From positions 1-46,168 of the IMG/VR virus record IMGVR_UViG_3300029999_000477: a DNA stretch of 46,168 nt; one strand, given 5' to 3'. Source of the DNA: a virus. Shown piece after piece: positions 22,917-31,499 of the stretch (the first letter of the stretch is position 1; each line of letters begins with the position of its first letter). A program made the translations under genes and the position numbers. The notes under the pieces were generated by a model, which did no database searches, was not told where the DNA came from, and worked only from the letters and a program-made list of their open reading frames with translations.

Positions 22917-23021
22917 ATGGCAAAACACAAAAAGGGGATCATGGCCCATATCGAAGGCCACAAGAAGCACAAGGGCGGGAAGAAAACGCGTCGCGGTGCG
23001 CGTCGGTCTAAGAGAGGCTAG
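22917..23021 (+). CDS. Small basic protein (34 aa)
   Basis: More than a third of the residues are Lys or Arg, with several His (KHKKGIMAHIEGHKKHKGGK). A strong AAAGGGGGTGA ribosome binding site precedes the ATG. Such peptides may neutralise packaged DNA or bind the scaffold; the present role is unknown. Followed by a strong hairpin. Confidence 0.65.
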   Translation: MAKHKKGIMAHIEGHKKHKGGKKTRRGARRSKRG

Positions 23022-23044
23022 CTCTCAGCACCGCTTCCCTTATT

Positions 23045-23080
23045 GAGGCCTCGAGGGCTTGGTTGAGCCTTCGAGGCCTC
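23045..23080 (+). terminator. Strong intergenic hairpin
   Basis: GAGGCCTCGA pairs perfectly with TCGAGGCCTC, and the stem continues with GGGCT/AGCCT (one wobble), about 15 bp in all with a short loop. Only a CTTCCCT tract follows, so it may be a partial terminator or an RNA-processing or stability element between the basic-protein and scaffold genes. Confidence 0.6.
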
Positions 23081-23099
23081 TTCCCTAAACCGGAGAGAG

Positions 23100-24419
23100 A
23101 TGATGTCGGAAAAGAAACTGCCGAGCGTTCGCGAGCATGCCGAAGCGCTTCGGGACAACCTCGTCAAGACCGGCCAGATCGCGCCTGACCCGGAAGCCGC
23201 CGTCAAAGCAGCGGGCATCCCAACGTTCTCTGCCGGTACCGCAACGCTTGATCCGAACACGGGCAAGCCAGTCACGCTCAAGAGCGCCACGCCTACCACT
23301 CCCTCGTTCACGGACGGGAAAGTCGATCTCCCAGCAGAGGCGTCGGTCACTTCGGCGCCGCTTCCTGATGCGTCTTCGCCGGAACCAGAAAAACCGGTTG
23401 CGGCCGCCTCAGCGAGCAAGGCTGCGGGCACGGAAGCCGCTGAAGAAGCGGCGCAAGCCGTTGCCGATGACTTCGCCGAGTACGAAGAGATCGAAGTCGA
23501 GGATGCTGATCTTGATCTGAAATACCCGATCCGGGTTCCGAAGCAGTATGCGACGTCGGCCAAGCGCGGATATCCGCGGCGCGCGATGTTCGACCGAACG
23601 GTCAACAACTACAAGACCGCTGACCCCGTGCTGCGCGAACTCATCGAGTCCGGGAGCATCAATCAAATTCTCCCGCTGATCCAGCGCGCGCTCAACGATC
23701 GCACCTACGGCGATTATGTCTGGAACGGATTCCAGCGGGCAAACCAGGGGCTTCCGCTTATCGAGCAGGCGAAGCGCGAAGCGGCCTCCGCCGGAGCCCC
23801 TCCGCTTCCCGATGCGACTAATCCGGCGCTCGAATTTTCGAACGATCCGTGGCTGGCAGAATCGCTCAAGCCCGTCGTTTCCGAACTGACCGAGCTGCGG
23901 ACGTGGAGGCAGCAGCAAGCCGACCAGCAAGCCGAGCAACAGCGACGAGTGGCTGAAGCGGAACGCGCGCGCTCGGAGAGTGCGACCCAGATCAACTGGG
24001 CGCTCGAGGACCTCAAGCGTGCTTATCCCGCAGAATACACCGGCGATTTCACGCGCGATCGGGATCGCTGGCAGCGCACCATGCAATATGCCCAAGAGTC
24101 CGGCTATATCGGCGCCTACGGCGTCCGTGCGGGAATCGTTTTCGCGGCTCAGCAGATTCACCAGATGGACCAAGAGCGACTCGTGGCGACGGCCTCTCCC
24201 GTCGCCGCCGCGCTCGCTCAAGCCGAAGCCCAGCATATGAACCTGGCTCGTCAGCAGGCGGCAGCTTCGGCGAGGACCGTCGGGTCGGGAGCGCCGACGC
24301 AAGCGCCTCCCCCGCGTCCGCCGGTTCGTCCGTCGACGCGTAACGCCGATGGCTCGATGAAGCCTTCTGATCAATACATGCGCGAGATGCAAACGTATCT
24401 CGTAGCAACGCGTGCTTGA
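23100..24419 (+). CDS. Scaffolding protein, putative
   Basis: 439 residues, directly before the capsid gene. The N-terminal third is acidic and disordered (Ala/Pro/Glu), the middle includes YPIRVPKQYATSAKRGYPRR, and residues 255-300 are a Gln/Ala/Arg coiled coil (QQADQQAEQQRRVAEAERAR). The end is Pro-rich then TRNADGSMKPSDQYMREM. Acidic, helical proteins at this position guide capsid assembly and leave before packaging. ATGATG start; the second ATG is better spaced from GGAG. Confidence 0.7.
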   Translation: MMSEKKLPSVREHAEALRDNLVKTGQIAPDPEAAVKAAGIPTFSAGTATLDPNTGKPVTLKSATPTTPSFTDGKVDLPAEASVTSAPLPDASSPEPEKPVAAASASKAAGTEAAEEAAQAVADDFAEYEEIEVEDADLDLKYPIRVPKQYATSAKRGYPRRAMFDRTVNNYKTADPVLRELIESGSINQILPLIQRALNDRTYGDYVWNGFQRANQGLPLIEQAKREAASAGAPPLPDATNPALEFSNDPWLAESLKPVVSELTELRTWRQQQADQQAEQQRRVAEAERARSESATQINWALEDLKRAYPAEYTGDFTRDRDRWQRTMQYAQESGYIGAYGVRAGIVFAAQQIHQMDQERLVATASPVAAALAQAEAQHMNLARQQAAASARTVGSGAPTQAPPPRPPVRPSTRNADGSMKPSDQYMREMQTYLVATRA

Positions 24420-24445
24420 CGCATTTACAAGAAATGAGCTATATA
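24416..24445 (+). promoter_or_regulatory. Capsid promoter (TTGACG-N18-TATATA)
   Basis: TTGACG overlaps the scaffold stop; 18 bp later comes TATATA followed by GG. It would give the capsid mRNA a leader of about 150 nt and allow capsid protein to be made in excess over the upstream genes. Confidence 0.6.
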
Positions 24446-24601
24446 GGTCATAGTTCAGCCTCGGGCGCGTAAGCCACCCCGGAGCAGAGCATTCGATTCA
24501 AAAATAGCCCCGGAACCGACCCGCGTCCGCTTTGAGCACCCCGTCCTCGGGCCTCGATATCGCGAGATTGTGGAACTCCAGTCCGTTGAGGCGCACCGCG
24601 T

Positions 24602-25666
24602 TTGCGTTTCCGAATTGGAGGATTGGTACAACAAATCCCAGCAAATTTGGGCGGTTTCGACCAAGAGAGCGCGATTCTCGCAGAGAGTTTCGCCCCCTAT
24701 GTGAGCGACGCGACGTTCATCGGAAATCGTGTTGTTCGCGTACTCTACGATAATGCGCAAAAACACGATGAAGGGCGTTTCCTCGCCATTCCAGTCTTGA
24801 GCGCGAAGAACGATACGGCTGAGAGCTTCGGTCAATATGACACGTTGAGCTCTGGACCGCAGTCGCTCTACTCCGTGGCTTCGATGCCGTGGTCGTTCTA
24901 TCAGACCGCCGTCAGCCTCGATTACATCACCGTGAAGCTTGTGCGCGGTCCGAACATGCGTGTCGACAATCTGACGACGCAAATTGAGACGGCGATCGGA
25001 TCGGCGACGGATATTCTCGGGCAGGACACTTGCTCGGTCAACAAAGGCCGATCGACGCAGCATGGTATGCCACTCGTCGGCATCTTCGAAGCGTGCGATA
25101 ACGGAAACACCTTCGACGTCTACGGGCAGATCGCGCGCTTGGGAACGGGAAGCTTCGCGAACTGGCAAGGCCAGGTCATCAGTATTCCACAGAGTACGCT
25201 CGGGACTGCCGCCAACGACGCCTCACGAGCATCGATTCTTCGAAATTACGGCGCCTGTGTCGTTGGCGATGCGGCTCCAACGCATATCTTCGGCCACCAG
25301 CAGATGGTCTCGTCGTATATGTTCACGCTCGATGCCCAGGTTCGCGTGAGCCCAGGTGATTCGGCGAACCCCTATCTTGGGAATCCGCATCTACTTGGTG
25401 CGCAGTGGATCGGCGACAACCACTTCGACACGTATTCGCCGGTCACCGGAAACACGACGGCGATCGGCTACAACATGTTCTATGTGAACGCGAACCACAC
25501 GAAGTATCGATACTTCGGAGAGAAAGGGTTCGACTTCGTTCCGTGGATTGACACGCCAAACGTCCTCGAGAAGACCTGCCGCTATGTCATCGGGTTGTGC
25601 AATATCACGGACAATCCGCGCTTGAATGGCTGGTACGGCACCGTGAACGACTTGCTCAATCTATAA
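24602..25666 (+). CDS. Major capsid protein
   Basis: 354 residues. From about residue 20 the sequence is like a widespread phage coat protein group: ESFAPYVSDATFIGNRVV, then FLAIPVLSAKNDTAESFGQYDTL, PWSFYQTAVSLDYITVKL, ATDILGQD, and late GAQWIGDNHFDTYSP with FYVNANHTKYRY. Position after the scaffold and behind its own promoter supports this. Start uncertain: TTG at 24602 has a GAGG 10 bases upstream, but the leader in another frame (TTG at 24532, LDIARLWNSSP) is also open and a frameshift cannot be ruled out. Confidence 0.75.
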   Translation: MRFRIGGLVQQIPANLGGFDQESAILAESFAPYVSDATFIGNRVVRVLYDNAQKHDEGRFLAIPVLSAKNDTAESFGQYDTLSSGPQSLYSVASMPWSFYQTAVSLDYITVKLVRGPNMRVDNLTTQIETAIGSATDILGQDTCSVNKGRSTQHGMPLVGIFEACDNGNTFDVYGQIARLGTGSFANWQGQVISIPQSTLGTAANDASRASILRNYGACVVGDAAPTHIFGHQQMVSSYMFTLDAQVRVSPGDSANPYLGNPHLLGAQWIGDNHFDTYSPVTGNTTAIGYNMFYVNANHTKYRYFGEKGFDFVPWIDTPNVLEKTCRYVIGLCNITDNPRLNGWYGTVNDLLNL

Positions 25667-25691
25667 ATCGCTGAACCTCTAGGAGAAACTG

Positions 25692-25919
25692 ATGACTGTG
25701 AAACGTAGCCGTCCGGGGCATTCCGAGGTTCGCAAGTCGAACGAGGTCGGACCGGATTACCCAGAAGAGAACTTTCGGAATCCCTATAATGCGGGCGTTG
25801 ATCGCCAGCGCGGGAGCGAGACGTCGAAGACCCTGTTGAGCCCAACCGACACGACTGCGGGTCCTTCGGGTGACGACTCGTTGAATCACGATTACGACAG
25901 CTACTGGGAAGGGAAGTGA
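25692..25919 (+). CDS. Small polar head-region protein (75 aa)
   Basis: Highly polar and probably disordered (Ser, Asp, Asn, Arg), with AGGAGA before the ATG. Lies between the capsid and a decoration-like protein. Possibly a minor head component; no family recognised. Confidence 0.55.
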   Translation: MTVKRSRPGHSEVRKSNEVGPDYPEENFRNPYNAGVDRQRGSETSKTLLSPTDTTAGPSGDDSLNHDYDSYWEGK

Positions 25920-25925
25920 CGTCCG

Positions 25926-26522
25926 ATGGCTCTTCGTAGGCTCTACAACCTGACCACGGCGTCAGGTGGCGCGTCGGGCGGAGGTTTTTTGCCGGGCGGC
26001 GCTGGCGTTGCGGTGCAAGGCCAAAACGTCAACCCTTGGATTTCGGGACCGCGCATAGAAGAATATAAGATGGAAGTTCTCGACACGAGAGCGGTTAGCT
26101 CCGTACCGGTTCCTTCTGCATCTGGAAAGTTGCTGGTTCTTGATCCCACGACGGGCACGATTGGCGGTGCAACGTGGACGAGAAATTCAGTCGCCAATCG
26201 CTCATTTCCGGTGGGAACATATGGGATTGTCGATACGCCAGGTCAGGCATCGGAAGCGTCTGCAACAGGGAATCCGAATCAAAGCACCGGGACAAAAGCT
26301 TTGGTCGTTACCTCAGGTCCAGTCCAAGCGTTGGTAACGACTTCGCCAACCAATACGACAGCGATTTCGGCGGGTATGTACCTTTCTTCCGATACTGGCG
26401 GAAATCTCACATATGCTGGAGCTAGTCCGGCGGCGGGAACGGTTCTTGCTACGGCAATGGGTTCCATGGCTGGTGGGATCTCTGTTCCCACCATGATGCC
26501 CGTGTACGTCGGCGGATTCTAG
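25926..26522 (+). CDS. Head decoration-like protein (198 aa)
   Basis: Gly/Ala/Thr/Val/Ser-rich beta protein. After a Gly-rich N-terminus (GGASGGGFLPGG) come alternating strands such as TKALVVTSGPVQALVTTS and AGMYLSSDTGGNLTYA, a composition often seen in phage capsid decoration proteins and head fibers. Position right after the capsid gene supports this. No direct motif. Confidence 0.5.
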   Translation: MALRRLYNLTTASGGASGGGFLPGGAGVAVQGQNVNPWISGPRIEEYKMEVLDTRAVSSVPVPSASGKLLVLDPTTGTIGGATWTRNSVANRSFPVGTYGIVDTPGQASEASATGNPNQSTGTKALVVTSGPVQALVTTSPTNTTAISAGMYLSSDTGGNLTYAGASPAAGTVLATAMGSMAGGISVPTMMPVYVGGF

Positions 26523-26531
26523 GAGGATACG

Positions 26532-27266
26532 GTGGCAGATAATATCGGAACGGTTCACCATCCCAAAAGCCCTCAGGCCCATGCGCAGGCGCTTGCGGCG
26601 TGGATCGATCTCCAGAACAATCCGTTTGGTACGCAGGGGAACGAAAGCCTCACGGTTCCCAAAAACTACGTGATCCCCCCGGCTCGCATCTATGTTATCA
26701 ATCACTCTCGAACGCGCAAGTGGAAGCACGTCATCGTTCCGGTTTCCGAGCGTCGCGGTGCAGAAGAGGTTTTGATCTTCGATAAGGAGCTTGCGAAGAT
26801 ATACAGCATCGATACGCTGTATAAGCGCATCGAGCAGGGCAAGGACATGAACCGCTACAGCGATGAAGGCGGCAAGGCCGGCGAACCATACACGGTCGTC
26901 TACAAGATGCAGGTCGGTTCTCCGATCGATGGCCGGCCTCCGATCATCTATGGCATTCCTCCGGCTCGGAATAAGGAGACGCCCCCTCCGCGAGTCGAGG
27001 TCGTCGAGGGAACGTGGGACCTCTACCTTGGAAACTACCAACGGATGAGGAGCAAGGATGCTCGCGTCGTGAGTGAAGAGCGAGCGAATCTTGCCGTTCG
27101 TTGGCGTGGCCGTCATAACCCAGTCTTCCGATATACGGATGATGGAGAGACGACTGACCTCGGGAATGAGTTCGGATTTCTCGAGTTCGTGCGCGAGCCT
27201 CAACGTGCGGTAACCGTTGACATCGATAAAGAATACCTCTCTGCATTGGACATGATCGAGGCGTGA
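26532..27266 (+). CDS. Head-associated hypothetical protein (244 aa)
   Basis: GTG start with GAGG upstream. A soluble mixed alpha/beta protein with segments NYVIPPARIYVINHSRTRKW and VIVPVSERRGAEEVLIFDK; charged C-terminus. No family recognised. Its place between decoration and connector genes suggests a role in head completion. The C-terminus overlaps the alternative GTG start of the next gene. Confidence 0.55.
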   Translation: MADNIGTVHHPKSPQAHAQALAAWIDLQNNPFGTQGNESLTVPKNYVIPPARIYVINHSRTRKWKHVIVPVSERRGAEEVLIFDKELAKIYSIDTLYKRIEQGKDMNRYSDEGGKAGEPYTVVYKMQVGSPIDGRPPIIYGIPPARNKETPPPRVEVVEGTWDLYLGNYQRMRSKDARVVSEERANLAVRWRGRHNPVFRYTDDGETTDLGNEFGFLEFVREPQRAVTVDIDKEYLSALDMIEA

Positions 27267-27280
27267 TCAAGGAGCGTGAA

Positions 27281-27571
27281 ATGGCACGTCGCCGTAGGGG
27301 ACCAATCGCGATTTCCATCCACGCGGAGGTCGAGGAAGATACGCGTCCTCTTGGATCGGTTCGATTTGCCGATCCGTCGACGGCTGATATGACGTCACGT
27401 TTTAACACCTTCAACGAGCCGTATTCCCCCAGTTCCAAAGGAACGCAGACGGGAATTCGAAGCGTTCGGACCGACCGGTTGGGGCTGAGCGGATATGGTC
27501 TCGGTGGAGATCAGTGGAGCGAGATGAATCGAAAGCGCGGCGTTTTTGATAAAGATGACGAGAAGCGATAA
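27281..27571 (+). CDS. Small basic/polar protein (96 aa)
   Basis: Begins MARRRRGPIAISIH; ATG chosen because AAGGAG lies 7 bp upstream, although a GTG at 27263 would add six residues and a 4-nt overlap. Polar, with no membrane segment. No family recognised. Confidence 0.5.
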   Translation: MARRRRGPIAISIHAEVEEDTRPLGSVRFADPSTADMTSRFNTFNEPYSPSSKGTQTGIRSVRTDRLGLSGYGLGGDQWSEMNRKRGVFDKDDEKR

Positions 27572-27619
27572 TATCTCTGATGCCGCTATTGTGAGAACTT
27601 ACACGATCTAAGGTGATGA

Positions 27620-27820
27620 ATGCCGCTTCCCAAGGGACAGAAAGCCTCGACATCTATTCGTGAGCTGCACGGCGGTAAAACATATGCCCGAACGAAGCGT
27701 AAATTTGGGAAGAAGAAGGCCCAGAAGCAAGCGATCGCGATCGCTCTTTCGAATGAGCGCTTGGGGAAGAAAAATATCCGCTCCACGAAGCGCTCTTCCC
27801 ATCGGCGGTTGAAGCGATAA
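27620..27820 (+). CDS. Small Lys/Arg-rich protein, DUF6496-like
   Basis: 66 residues, very basic. AQKQAIAIALSNERLGKK resembles the KPKKQAVAIAL helix of small phage proteins grouped under names such as DUF6496, of unknown function. TGATG before the start and direct abutment to the next gene show tight packing. May bind DNA. Confidence 0.6.
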   Translation: MPLPKGQKASTSIRELHGGKTYARTKRKFGKKKAQKQAIAIALSNERLGKKNIRSTKRSSHRRLKR

Positions 27821-28960
27821 ATGGCGACGCCTATCGGATACTCGGGGGCGTCTGCGATCGCGATGATCCAGGCGTGCACCAGTGAGTACACCTTTCCGAC
27901 GCAATCCACCATTCTCACGTTCCTCAACAAAGGTCTTGAAGAAGTGGTACGACGGACGGGTGGTATTCGTCTTTGGGCCCCTTATTACACGGTTACAAAT
28001 CAGACAACGATCACGCTCAACGATGACGTTGTCGATGTGATTTCGGCGAATTTCTCAATGGGGAATGCGAGCTCTCAAAATAGCGGGAACTCTTCCCCGT
28101 TTGCTCAAGGCGCTCTCGTCTATCCGATGGTTCAGCTTGAACAGGCAACGTTCATGGATGCGGCGGCTGGATTCCCTGCGGTCGGATTCGGTCCTCCGCA
28201 GGCATTCTTCGTCTATCAGGACCAGGGATCGAATCCGACGACGGCACTTCCGGCTCCAGCCGCTCCCGTTTTATCTACGGTGAGCGGGCTCGGAACATCA
28301 ACGGTTACGCCGATGTTTGTTCAGTTGACCTATACGAATCCATATGGAGAGACGACTCCTAGCCTTCAGACCCAAATCTCCTTGATCAGTTCGGAGCGAG
28401 TTCAGGTTTCCTCCCCCATGAGCATTGCGAATGCAAACGGATATATGGTCTATGTAAGCACCACTCCAGCAGGTACAGAATCAACTTTTTTTTGCCAGAC
28501 GGTTTCCGGTCCGCTAACTCCAACACCGCAGCCGCTGGGAACGCCCTTCACGATCTTAGGAACGCCGTGGTCTTCTGGATCAAACCCGCCTTTGTCGAAT
28601 ACTGCGACGGGAGCGGGAGCCGGAGGCGCTCTCTCCATGCAGCTCTATCCAGCGGCGATGCCTGGACAGGTCAATATCTACTACAAGGCTCGCCCTCAGC
28701 TCTTTGCAGATACGACTTCCTCTTCATGGACGAATCTCGATACCTCAGCTCAAGAGGCGGCTGTTCTCTTTGCGATCATGCGCGTGCTTTACAATCGCCA
28801 GCGATCCGCTGAAGCGAATCAAATTTGGTCTCCTCAGTACGAGTCGATGATTAAGAGTCTCGAGAGCACGAATAATCGCCGCACGCAGCCGAAGTCCGGG
28901 CAGGTTCGCGATGTCAGCGGCGGTTCGTTTCCCAACGCTTCGTGGTGGATGACGAGCTAA
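27821..28960 (+). CDS. Head-tail connector / adaptor protein, putative
   Basis: 379 residues. The N-terminal part (SAIAMIQACTSEYTFPTQSTILTFLNKGLEEVVRR) and C-terminal part (AAVLFAIMRVLYNRQRSAEANQI) form helical bundles like podovirus adaptor proteins that bind the portal. Between them, about residues 140-260, lies an Ig- or Fn3-like insert (VLSTVSGLGTSTVTPMFVQL, TNPYGETTPS). It would sit under the portal and hold the tail. Function inferred from position and helix pattern. Confidence 0.6.
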   Translation: MATPIGYSGASAIAMIQACTSEYTFPTQSTILTFLNKGLEEVVRRTGGIRLWAPYYTVTNQTTITLNDDVVDVISANFSMGNASSQNSGNSSPFAQGALVYPMVQLEQATFMDAAAGFPAVGFGPPQAFFVYQDQGSNPTTALPAPAAPVLSTVSGLGTSTVTPMFVQLTYTNPYGETTPSLQTQISLISSERVQVSSPMSIANANGYMVYVSTTPAGTESTFFCQTVSGPLTPTPQPLGTPFTILGTPWSSGSNPPLSNTATGAGAGGALSMQLYPAAMPGQVNIYYKARPQLFADTTSSSWTNLDTSAQEAAVLFAIMRVLYNRQRSAEANQIWSPQYESMIKSLESTNNRRTQPKSGQVRDVSGGSFPNASWWMTS

Positions 28961-28961
28961 C

Positions 28962-30620
28962 ATGGGAATCAAAACGCTCGGGAAGCTTCAGCAAGGCACG
29001 ACCGAGCCCATGGAATTCGCCTATTACGGCTGCCGTGGCGGCTTGAATGTTCTCGATCCCCCGCAGCTCGTCGGCGACGAAGACCTCACGATTGCCAAGG
29101 ACGGATACCTTCAGGCAACGGGTGACGGTGGTGGTGGTTTCCGGATGCGCAATGGGATGTCGTTCTACAGCACCGCGAATCCTCCAGCTACGGGAATGAT
29201 GATCCTCGCCCGCTTCTTTCAGGGCGTGCAGAACGGAAGCGTGATCTCTCCCGAAACGAAGCTCTTGCTTGGGCAAATTGGAGACACGCTGTACTCGATT
29301 ACCGGATCGGCGTACACGTCGATCGGTTCTATTGGTTCCGGTGCGAATCCCATGACGTGGGCGCGTATCCAAGACCCCAATGATACTCATTACCCGTCTG
29401 GATTGACTGACGTCATCGTTATATGTACCGGAGTCGGCGGTCCGTATGTGTATGATGGAGCTCATTCTCTCTATTCTCCCGCAGGATGGTCGGCTGCGAG
29501 TGGAGCGTCCTGGTGCTCGGTCGTGAACGGAATCCTTTGGTTCGGTGGCATTCCAGCTACGCCGAATCAGATATTCGGATCGGGAGACGGAATCACTGAT
29601 TCAATGGAGACGTTGCCGGCGATCAGGAACTTCGTCTTCTCGTGCCCCGTGACCGGACTGTGCGCGCTTGGTGCCGGAGCAAACGCATCGCTCATCGTCG
29701 GTCTCAACAAAGGCATTGGAATTCTCTTTGGAACGGGACCGAGCACGTTCTATCTTCAGGAGATGCCATTCGAGGATTCAGTAGCTGCGGGACGTACGAT
29801 GGTATCGGCAAACGGAGTCGTGTTCTTCCTAGGTCATAACGGAGTCTATTCGTTCGACGGAATGTCAGTTCCGAAACAGATATCAGTGAAAGTCCAGCCC
29901 TGGATTCAGAATGATCCTTTCGTAGCCGGATATCCAATGGCAAACAATCGAAACCTATCCTGGTCATGCGTATACAATAACCGTCTTCATATCGGATATT
30001 GCAGTTCTTCTAGCGTTCCCGACACGATTCTGTGTTATGACCTCGATGTCGGAGGGTGGACGGTTCTCGTTCCAGCGGGTGGAATCGCGTCCATGTGCCT
30101 GCTCGATGCTCCCTCCGATCCAGCCCCTTATGAGGCTATCGTCGGAAGTTCGACGACGGGAGCGGCTTTGAATTGGGACACTGATACGTTTACTACCATG
30201 TATGACGATGCTCCAAATAACACGGCTCCGGTCTTGGCACAATGCCAGTCGAAAAACTTCCAACTTGGAGTAACGGGAGCTACCAAGGCGCTTCAGCGTT
30301 TCTATCCTGAGCTATTCATTTCCGATATTTTTTTAGCGCAATTCGTTACGAGCATTGATTCAGGAAACCAGATCATAAACAGCATTTCCAGTTCTTCAGG
30401 ATCGGTATTCGGAAATTCGATGATATGGGATTTTTCCTTGTGGGATGAATCCACATGGGGAGGAACTGGCCTCTCGCGATTCGGTCCTCCGTATTCTCGT
30501 ATAGACTTCGACGGAAATGAAGGTTCTGAATTCGCATTCGGCATTAAGATGACATCGGCTCTCTCTCCATGGATATATTCAGGAGGAACCGGAGTCTATG
30601 GCCAGAGATCAAGGACGTAA
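28962..30620 (+). CDS. Tail hub / tube protein, beta-propeller-like
   Basis: 552 residues, rich in Gly and aromatic strand motifs that recur every 40-60 residues (GDTLYSITGSAYTSIGS, GGPYVYDGAHSLYS, GVVFFLGHNGVYSFDGMSVP, DTILCYDLDVGGWTVLVP). This is the pattern of the propeller-type stabilisation or tail tube proteins found after the adaptor in podoviruses (P22 gp10, T7 gp12 types). FFLGHNGVYSFDG is especially typical. Confidence 0.65.
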   Translation: MGIKTLGKLQQGTTEPMEFAYYGCRGGLNVLDPPQLVGDEDLTIAKDGYLQATGDGGGGFRMRNGMSFYSTANPPATGMMILARFFQGVQNGSVISPETKLLLGQIGDTLYSITGSAYTSIGSIGSGANPMTWARIQDPNDTHYPSGLTDVIVICTGVGGPYVYDGAHSLYSPAGWSAASGASWCSVVNGILWFGGIPATPNQIFGSGDGITDSMETLPAIRNFVFSCPVTGLCALGAGANASLIVGLNKGIGILFGTGPSTFYLQEMPFEDSVAAGRTMVSANGVVFFLGHNGVYSFDGMSVPKQISVKVQPWIQNDPFVAGYPMANNRNLSWSCVYNNRLHIGYCSSSSVPDTILCYDLDVGGWTVLVPAGGIASMCLLDAPSDPAPYEAIVGSSTTGAALNWDTDTFTTMYDDAPNNTAPVLAQCQSKNFQLGVTGATKALQRFYPELFISDIFLAQFVTSIDSGNQIINSISSSSGSVFGNSMIWDFSLWDESTWGGTGLSRFGPPYSRIDFDGNEGSEFAFGIKMTSALSPWIYSGGTGVYGQRSRT

Positions 30621-30626
30621 TCCATC

Positions 30627-31499
30627 ATGTCAACTCTCTCGATTCCGAATACTTTTTCACCTGGGACAACGGCTCTGTCTGCTTTGGTCAACGGAAATTT
30701 CTTAGCGATATCATCATGGGCATCGGGAATCGATTTCAAGGCGCTTTCGATCCAACCGAGTTCAGCGAACACCGTTGCCATCGTCGTCAATAGTCAGCCT
30801 TCTCCCACGGCCAACATCGCCGATTTTCAGTTGAATGGAACGACGGTGGTATCGGTTGATAAGGGAGGAGCGCTTGTTTTTGGGTATGGGTCCTCAATCA
30901 CTAACTCAACGGTGGCTATCGTGAACGATGGGGCCGGAACGAATGGAATGTCGTTTAATGTCCCTTCTGGATCTACGAATGGTTGGATATTCAACGTCGG
31001 TGGAGAATACATTGCTCAGATCGCATCGAATGGGAACTTCTATGGAGTTGCCTTTAATGGGTCTGGGTTCTCGGCAGGTTTAGGTGGATTCTCAACCACC
31101 GAAACGAATCTGATACTTACGAACTCATCCACGGGAACTGCAGGCCAGATAAATTTCGGAAACTCGTCTTCTTCTTTAGAGTACGGATACGTATCGCATT
31201 CGGGATACTCAGCTCCGTCTGCTCGACGCATGAAGCGAGACATCGATTATCCGGTGGTAGACTCGCTCTCAGAGATTGAGCGCATGAATCTGCGGAGCTT
31301 TCATTGGAGCGGAGATAGCGAAGGCGACCCGTTGACGCACGGTTTCATCGCCGACGAACTCCCAGAAAGCGTTGCAGCGGTGAATGAAGACGGTGAGGCC
31401 GTTGGCTGGAAGACTGCCGTGGCGCTTGCCTTTGCACTCGATGCGATCAAGAAACTCAAGTCGGAGGTCGATGACCTCAAGAGAGGGGTGAACCGATGA
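30627..31499 (+). CDS. Tail fiber with S74 intramolecular chaperone
   Basis: 290 residues. The N-terminal 190 are beta-rich with fiber-like repeats. From residue 196 comes a Peptidase_S74 domain: PSARRMKRDI (Ser 198 is the expected self-cleavage site), LSEIERMNLRSFHW, HGFIADELPESV, and an end helix LALDAIKKLKSEVDDLK. In known family members this domain trimerises the fiber and then cuts itself off. The protein probably contacts the host surface. It ends in an ATGA overlap with the first exported protein. Confidence 0.8.
   Translation: MSTLSIPNTFSPGTTALSALVNGNFLAISSWASGIDFKALSIQPSSANTVAIVVNSQPSPTANIADFQLNGTTVVSVDKGGALVFGYGSSITNSTVAIVNDGAGTNGMSFNVPSGSTNGWIFNVGGEYIAQIASNGNFYGVAFNGSGFSAGLGGFSTTETNLILTNSSTGTAGQINFGNSSSSLEYGYVSHSGYSAPSARRMKRDIDYPVVDSLSEIERMNLRSFHWSGDSEGDPLTHGFIADELPESVAAVNEDGEAVGWKTAVALAFALDAIKKLKSEVDDLKRGVNR

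Noticed and set aside
25689-25720. CTGATGA...GAAAC resembling a second hammerhead
   Set aside because: No stem II can form between the two boxes and the sequence is the start of an ordinary gene with a ribosome binding site.
26313-27203. 296-codon minus-strand ORF
   Set aside because: Antisense to two head genes with proper starts; no ribosome binding site and shadow composition.
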